In this document: positions 24,328-28,088 of the stretch, in pieces
Layout of the letters: every line of letters starts with the position of its first letter
How positions within the stretch are numbered: the first letter of the stretch is position 1
NCBI GenBank assembly: GCA_046728115.1
Contig: JBKPDW010000220.1
Span: 1-28,088 of the forward strand
Direction of reading: 5' to 3'
DNA: 28,088 nucleotides
DNA from: CAVSWN01 sp046728115
Lineage (GTDB): Bacteria > Acidobacteriota > Vicinamibacteria > Vicinamibacterales > CAVVIG01
Program-made: the position numbers and the translations under genes
The notes under the pieces: generated by a model
Told to the model about the DNA's origin: nothing
The model's database searches: none
The model's input: the letters and a program-made list of their open reading frames with translations, nothing else

Positions 24328-24439
24328 GTCTGACGCTCCTGAAAATATTTCCGCACAATAGCATGTTTCGCGCATTGTTTTTCTGACTAGAGCCCATCTT
24401 GCGCTATATTGAAAAAAACTTGTCGCGGCAAGGAGAGGG
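24328..24439. promoter_or_regulatory. Divergent, AT-rich promoter region
   Basis: This region separates the monooxygenase gene and the HTH-cupin regulator. On the plus strand CTGACT (24383-24388) and TATATT (24405-24410) with a 16-base spacer form a plausible sigma-70 promoter for the regulator operon, with AAGGAGAGGG just before its ATG. A minus-strand promoter must also be here, but I cannot single out good boxes. The outer parts of 24355-24378 (ACAAT and ATTGT) are inverted, a weak operator candidate. Confidence 0.5.
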
Positions 24440-25756
24440 ATGCCAGCCTACGCGTCACACTCGATCGACTACGCGATTCAGCAGCTGGGTGGACGGATCC
24501 ACGAGGAGCGGCGACGGCAAGGGCTGACCCTTCAGGATCTTGCGGCGCGTTCCGCGATTTCCATCAGCCGTCTGTCGCAGATCGAGAACGGCCATCACGT
24601 CCTGGACGCGGTTCAGGCCGACGCGATCGCGGAGGCGTTCGGGATGTCGCTCGAGGCGTTCCTGCCGGCCGACGTCACCATCCCTTACGTCGTCGCTCGA
24701 GACAGCGAGGTGCGCTCGACCCCGATCACCGAACCCTCGGTCGAGTCGGCGCTGCTCCTCGAAGGCGAGCAGAGCTGGCCGCTCGCCGAACGGTTCATCG
24801 GACGGCACCTCGAACCGCTGCTGACGCGCCTCGATCCCGGCAGCGATCGCTTCATCTATCACCACGAGCACGAGTTCACGTTCGTGCTCCAGGGTTCGAT
24901 CGAGTTCACCATCAAGACGCCGTCGGGTATCCTCCGCGAAGAGCTGCACCGCGGCGATTGTCTCCATTTCCGCTCGAGCCTGCCGCATCGACTTCGCGCG
25001 CGCGGGGGCGAGCCCGCGGAATGCATTCAGGTGATCTCATCGGGTGCGACGCCGCTCTCACCGGGACAGGACTGGCGCCTCGCCGGGTTTTTCCCGGAAG
25101 GCGACAGCGAAGACGGCCGCGCGCAGGTCATCGGACGGGAGCTTGGCGCGCTGCGCGAGAGTCGCGGCTGGACGACCGAGCAGGTGGCGCGGATGGTGGG
25201 GCTGAAGGATCGGCACATCGAGCAGATCGAGGCGGGCACGCGCCGGCTGCCGCTCGACGTGATGATCCGGCTCGCGCGCGCGTTCGGCAAGCCGCTGCGG
25301 GAGTTTCTCCGCGACACGCGGAACGCCGGGCCGCACTACTTCGTTCAACGCTCGAGCGACATGCCGACGCTCGCGGCCCGTCAGCGGCGGATGCCGACCG
25401 ACCGCGCGAACGCACCGACCCCGAACGTGTTCTATCCGCTCGCCTCGGGCTTCGCAACGCGTCACATGTATCCCTATCTGATCCGCGTCCGCAACGTGGA
25501 CACCGAAACGCTGGCCCGCCACGAGCATCACGGCGAAGAGTTCATGTACGTGCTCGAAGGCCAGCTCGAGGTGACGACCTACGCGGAAGAGAAGAAAGTG
25601 ACGGAGATCCTTCGGCCCGGCGACAGTTGTTATATCGACGCCAGCGTCCCACACTTCGTCCGCGGCGTCACGCGCAGCCCGTATTCACAGATCAGCGCGG
25701 AAGTCCTCGACGTCTTCTGGTGTCCACTCGGCGAGACGTACTTGTTCGCGGATTGA
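24440..25756 (+). CDS. Transcriptional regulator with duplicated HTH-cupin architecture (HTH-cupin-HTH-cupin)
   Basis: A 438-residue protein built of two XRE-cupin modules in tandem. HTH 1 spans about 13-74 (GLTLQDLAARSAISISRLSQIENG). Cupin 1 spans about 125-200 (HEHEFTFVLQGSIEF, RGDCLHFRSSLPHRL). HTH 2 spans about 230-291 (GWTTEQVARMVGLKDRHIEQIEAG). Cupin 2 spans about 340-435 (HEHHGEEFMYVLEG, RPGDSCYIDASVPHFV). Single-module relatives are usually about 190 residues and sense small effectors. Cupin 2 keeps the H-x-H metal motif (H361, H363), whereas cupin 1 has I139 where the first histidine would be. It should bind DNA in the cytoplasm and probably regulates the divergent promoters beside it. 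AAGGAGAGGG supports the ATG. Confidence 0.93.
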   Translation: MPAYASHSIDYAIQQLGGRIHEERRRQGLTLQDLAARSAISISRLSQIENGHHVLDAVQADAIAEAFGMSLEAFLPADVTIPYVVARDSEVRSTPITEPSVESALLLEGEQSWPLAERFIGRHLEPLLTRLDPGSDRFIYHHEHEFTFVLQGSIEFTIKTPSGILREELHRGDCLHFRSSLPHRLRARGGEPAECIQVISSGATPLSPGQDWRLAGFFPEGDSEDGRAQVIGRELGALRESRGWTTEQVARMVGLKDRHIEQIEAGTRRLPLDVMIRLARAFGKPLREFLRDTRNAGPHYFVQRSSDMPTLAARQRRMPTDRANAPTPNVFYPLASGFATRHMYPYLIRVRNVDTETLARHEHHGEEFMYVLEGQLEVTTYAEEKKVTEILRPGDSCYIDASVPHFVRGVTRSPYSQISAEVLDVFWCPLGETYLFAD

Positions 25757-26448
25757 CGTTTCGGCAACCTTTGCAGCAACTGACGTTTGACATCGGCGAC
25801 GCCACGCGTGCGGCGAGCATCGACACGCTGATCGTCGCGGGCTGGACAGGCCGCGATCTGTCGGCGGTGGAGCAGCACATCGCGGAGCTTGGCGCACTTG
25901 GGGTGCAGCGTCCGCACACGATTCCTTCTTTCTATCGCGTCGGCGCGAATCTGCTCACCCAGTCCGCCACCATCGACGTCGTCGGATCGCATTCGAGCGG
26001 CGAGGTGGAGTTCGTGCTGGTGTCGCTTCCCAACGGCCTCCACGTCGGCGTCGGATCGGATCACACCGACCGCAACGTCGAGGCTTACAACGTCACCGTC
26101 TCGAAGCAGATGTGTCCCAAGCCGCTCAGTCGTGAGCTGTGGACCTTCAGCGACGTCGCGGACCACTGGGACGAGCTGATCCTGCGCTCGTGGGTGACGC
26201 GCGACGGTGCGCGCGAGCTGTATCAGGAAGGTTCGGTGAGCAAGATGCTCGCGGCGACGGATCTCGTCGAGCGGTATCTCGGCCGGCACGGCGTCCTCCC
26301 CGTCGGCACCGTCATGTACGGCGGCACGCTCACCGCCATCGGCTCGGTGTGCGGCGGCGAGTGCTTCGACATCGAGCTGCACGATCCGGTGCGCGATCGA
26401 CGATTGCAGCACTCGTATCTCGCACGCTCGCTGGAATTCGCGGACTAG
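25753..26448 (+). CDS. DUF2848 family protein
   Basis: A protein of about 231 residues matching the DUF2848 family as I remember it: AGWTGRD at 29-35, SFYRVGANLLTQ at 59-70, SSGEVE at 81-86, GSDHTDR at 101-107, SKQMCPKP at 117-124, DHWDELILRSW, and MYGGTLTAIG near the end. The family is often found near amidases and fumarylacetoacetate hydrolase-like genes, but no reaction is established to my knowledge. The start is uncertain: I place it at the TTG overlapping the regulator stop codon (ATTGA), giving family-like length and translational coupling; a TTG at 25771 is the alternative. The frame is open far upstream only as a shadow of the regulator gene. Its place in the regulator operon suggests a catabolic role. 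Confidence 0.85.
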   Translation: MTFRQPLQQLTFDIGDATRAASIDTLIVAGWTGRDLSAVEQHIAELGALGVQRPHTIPSFYRVGANLLTQSATIDVVGSHSSGEVEFVLVSLPNGLHVGVGSDHTDRNVEAYNVTVSKQMCPKPLSRELWTFSDVADHWDELILRSWVTRDGARELYQEGSVSKMLAATDLVERYLGRHGVLPVGTVMYGGTLTAIGSVCGGECFDIELHDPVRDRRLQHSYLARSLEFAD

Positions 26449-26470
26449 ATTCGAGGTTGGAGGAGAAGCG

Positions 26471-26851
26471 ATGGCGATTCACAAGGAACACAAGGAGTTC
26501 TACACCGTCGATCTGGAAAAAGGCTGGGAGGTCCCGGCTGGATATCCTTCCGGCATCGAGCAGCAGATCCTCGCCGGTTCTCTCGACGAAGCGAAGAAGA
26601 CCGGGTTCCGCACGCGTCATCTCCGCTTCAAGCCCGGCACCTACACGACCGCGCCCTTCGTCCACGAATACTGGGAAGAGGTCTATCTCGTGTCAGGCGA
26701 TCTCATCGTCGGGAACGACGCGAACGGCAACGGCGGCGAGAAATTCGGTCCGCACACCTACGCGTGCCGGCCGCCGGGCACCTATCACGGTCCGTTCAAG
26801 TCCGAGGCCGGCTGCCTTCTGCTCGAGCTTCATTACTTCGACGAAAAATGA
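26471..26851 (+). CDS. Small cupin-domain protein
   Basis: A 126-residue single-domain cupin. TRHLRFKPGTYTTAPFVHEY (48-67) leads into WEEVYLVSGDLIVGND, and PPGTYHGPFKSEAGCLLLEL gives the second cupin block. H65, E69 or E70 and H106 are likely metal ligands. The start is fixed by GGAGGAGAAGCG before the ATG. It lies 22 bases after the DUF2848 gene, so all three plus-strand genes form one operon. Cupins of this size act as dioxygenases, isomerases or small-molecule binders; the role here is unknown, but a step in the pathway of the divergent monooxygenase is plausible. Confidence 0.88.
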   Translation: MAIHKEHKEFYTVDLEKGWEVPAGYPSGIEQQILAGSLDEAKKTGFRTRHLRFKPGTYTTAPFVHEYWEEVYLVSGDLIVGNDANGNGGEKFGPHTYACRPPGTYHGPFKSEAGCLLLELHYFDEK

Positions 26852-26858
26852 ATGAACG

Positions 26859-26896
26859 GAAAAGCACCGAGACAGCTGCTTCCGTCCTCTCAGTGC
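26859..26896 (-). terminator. Rho-independent-like terminator for the TonB-domain lipoprotein gene
   Basis: On the minus strand GCACTGAGA (26896-26888) pairs with TCTCGGTGC (26872-26864) over nine positions, one of them a G-T pair, around a 15-base loop, and is followed by TTTTCC. It lies between the convergent cupin and lipoprotein genes and directly follows the latter on its strand. Confidence 0.55.
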
Positions 26897-26904
26897 GGAG
26901 TTGA

Positions 26905-27570
26905 TTACGGCGTGAAGTTGATCGTGATCGTGGTGAGAACCGGCACCGGAACTCCGTTGAGAAGGGTGGGCCTGTACTCCCATTGCCGCACCGCGTCAAG
27001 CGCGGCCTGATCCAGCAACGGGACTGAGCGGACGACCCTCGCATCTGTCACTTTCCCATCGATTCCAATCGTCGCTTCGATGGTTACCACCCCGGAAACC
27101 CGGGCCGACTGCGCAATGGCCGGGTAGACCGGCTTCACGTCCTTGATCTTGGTCGGCGGCCTGATCTGCCCGCCGATGCGGACCGGCGCAACCGCGGTCT
27201 TGGCCTTGGCCCTTGCCGCGGCGGCCTCGGCTTTGGCCTTCGCCGCGATGGCATCGGCCTTTTCCTTGCCGGAGACCGCATCGGCCGCCGCTTTGTCGCC
27301 TGCGGCCTTCGCAGCGACCGCGAGTTCCTTGGCCTTGTCGTACGATTTCAACCACTTGCCATCTTGGGCTTTCAACTCGGCGTCGAGCGCTGCCCGAGCA
27401 TCTTGGGCAGATTTCAATGACTCGGGGGCATAGCGGCTGGCGCCCTGATCACCGGCCTTGTCGACAGCGCTCTTGGCGGCGTCCACGTCGGCGTTGGGCG
27501 GCGACGCGCAGCCCGTGGCCATAAGCGCCAGACCGAACGCAATCGCGCGAAATCTTACAATGAGAGCCAT
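26905..27570 (-). CDS. Lipoprotein with TonB C-terminal domain
   Basis: A 221-residue protein. The ATG at 27570 follows GAGAGGACGCC. The N-terminus has a lipoprotein signal with lipobox LMATGC, so C21 is the likely lipidated residue. Residues about 25-130 are rich in alanine, lysine and aspartate and should form a long helix or coiled coil (AKELAVAAKAAGDKAAADAV). Residues about 140-221 form a TonB C-terminal domain (KPVYPAIAQSARVSGVVTIEATIG, QWEYRPTLLNGVPV, ITINF). Classical TonB is anchored in the inner membrane by a helix and energised by ExbBD; this protein has a lipid anchor instead. It may be a periplasmic TonB-like adaptor rather than an energy transducer. A terminator hairpin follows it. 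Confidence 0.88.
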   Translation of the reverse strand: MALIVRFRAIAFGLALMATGCASPPNADVDAAKSAVDKAGDQGASRYAPESLKSAQDARAALDAELKAQDGKWLKSYDKAKELAVAAKAAGDKAAADAVSGKEKADAIAAKAKAEAAAARAKAKTAVAPVRIGGQIRPPTKIKDVKPVYPAIAQSARVSGVVTIEATIGIDGKVTDARVVRSVPLLDQAALDAVRQWEYRPTLLNGVPVPVLTTITINFTP

Positions 27571-27642
27571 GGCGTCCTCTCGACCATCGGTCAACGGCGT
27601 TCCGCTCCGAACACGATGGTGAACCTGCAGATTCGGCCAGAC

Positions 27643-27996
27643 CTAACGCGCAAAAACGGCGCTGATGAGATCCTCCTCGGAGAACGGCGGATAGGTCTGA
27701 GCATCGAACTTCTTCCACTCGGATGGGTCTGCCTCATCGACCAAGCGAAGAGCGTGATGTTCTGCATCGACGTGGGTAGGCCCGAGCGGAATCAACCGTC
27801 GTTCGTGAAAGACCCGGCCTCGATCGACGACGAGGTATCGGACACAACGCGCAGCTGGATCAACCACGACCCCGTCAAAGACGCCCAGCCTGGCACCATT
27901 CTGAGCCTGCACTTCTAACGGCTGGACCAATGGGGCTTCGAGTCGCTGGGTGTCGAGATAACGAAGACTCGGCGTTGCTAGCTCATCGTTTGTCAT
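27643..27996 (-). CDS. PRC-barrel domain protein
   Basis: A protein of about 117 residues resembling PRC-barrel proteins: EVQAQNGARLGVFDGVVVDPAARCVRYLVVD (28-58) is the typical strand pattern of a barrel that starts with a G-x-x-(L/I)-G turn, followed by RRLIPLGPTHVDAEHHAL. Such domains occur in photosynthetic reaction centre subunit H and in many small stress or RNA-processing proteins; this stand-alone form has no assigned role. The ATG at 27996 is chosen as the natural N-terminus, though it lacks a clear ribosome-binding site; a TTG at 28041 would add 15 residues. It reads towards the TonB-domain lipoprotein with a 72-base gap and could be cotranscribed with it. Confidence 0.75.
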   Translation of the reverse strand: MTNDELATPSLRYLDTQRLEAPLVQPLEVQAQNGARLGVFDGVVVDPAARCVRYLVVDRGRVFHERRLIPLGPTHVDAEHHALRLVDEADPSEWKKFDAQTYPPFSEEDLISAVFAR

Positions 27997-28088
27997 GATC
28001 AAACGAGGAGCAATCGACGGGCCATCTGTTTCTGCCGCCAATGGGCAGACACTGAGGCGAACCTGAGCGGTAACGTGATGGATAAACG

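Noticed and set aside
24355..24378. Imperfect palindrome in the divergent promoter as an operator
   Set aside because: Only the outer five bases on each side pair, so it is mentioned with the promoter region but not called as a separate operator.
24409..25752. Upstream extension of the DUF2848 frame over the whole regulator gene
   Set aside because: The extension translates to Arg- and Pro-rich sequence without domains, and family similarity begins only after the regulator stop codon.

Overview
The window is a GC-rich stretch of bacterial chromosome. It carries very large TonB-dependent receptors of the Oar type (N-terminal carboxypeptidase-regulatory-like domain), several Tat-exported oxidoreductases and a GH127 glycosidase, a cytochrome c fused to a copper monooxygenase-like module, and a lipoprotein-anchored TonB C-terminal domain. 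This combination suggests Acidobacteriota, probably a Vicinamibacteria-like soil organism. That is inferred from gene content; there is no rRNA or other marker gene here. I saw no tRNA, rRNA, CRISPR array or intact mobile element.

Left part (1-5660). A subtilase gene runs off the left edge on the minus strand. Divergent from it is a three-gene plus-strand cassette of nonribosomal-peptide helper proteins: a type II thioesterase, an MbtH-like protein and an Sfp-type phosphopantetheinyl transferase. No NRPS or PKS gene is in view. On the minus strand follow a short-chain dehydrogenase and a GT-C-like multi-membrane glycosyltransferase. The stretch 5124-5660 is decayed: it holds a frameshifted transposase N-terminus and the orphan C-terminal tail of a lost gene.

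Central part (5661-24327). All genes here are on the minus strand and mostly tightly packed. Reading from 24327 downwards: an HpaB-family flavin-dependent monooxygenase, its flavin reductase, a small lipoprotein, a cytochrome c, and a large cytochrome c/copper monooxygenase-like protein. An internal sigma-70-like promoter then precedes a TonB-dependent receptor, two paralogous Tat-exported FMN 2-hydroxyacid oxidases, a Tat-exported GH127 glycosidase fused to an Lcl-type C-terminal domain, a Tat-exported class V aminotransferase-fold protein, and a second TonB-dependent receptor. Most of these products should act in the periplasm or outer membrane. My inference is a locus for uptake and oxidative processing of a glycosylated organic compound; the substrate is unknown.

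Right part (24328-28088). Divergent from the monooxygenase, across an AT-rich intergenic region, lies a plus-strand operon: a regulator with a duplicated HTH-cupin-HTH-cupin architecture, a DUF2848 protein and a small cupin. The regulator probably controls both directions. A terminator hairpin then separates this operon from a convergent gene for a lipoprotein with a TonB C-terminal domain, which is followed by a PRC-barrel protein.
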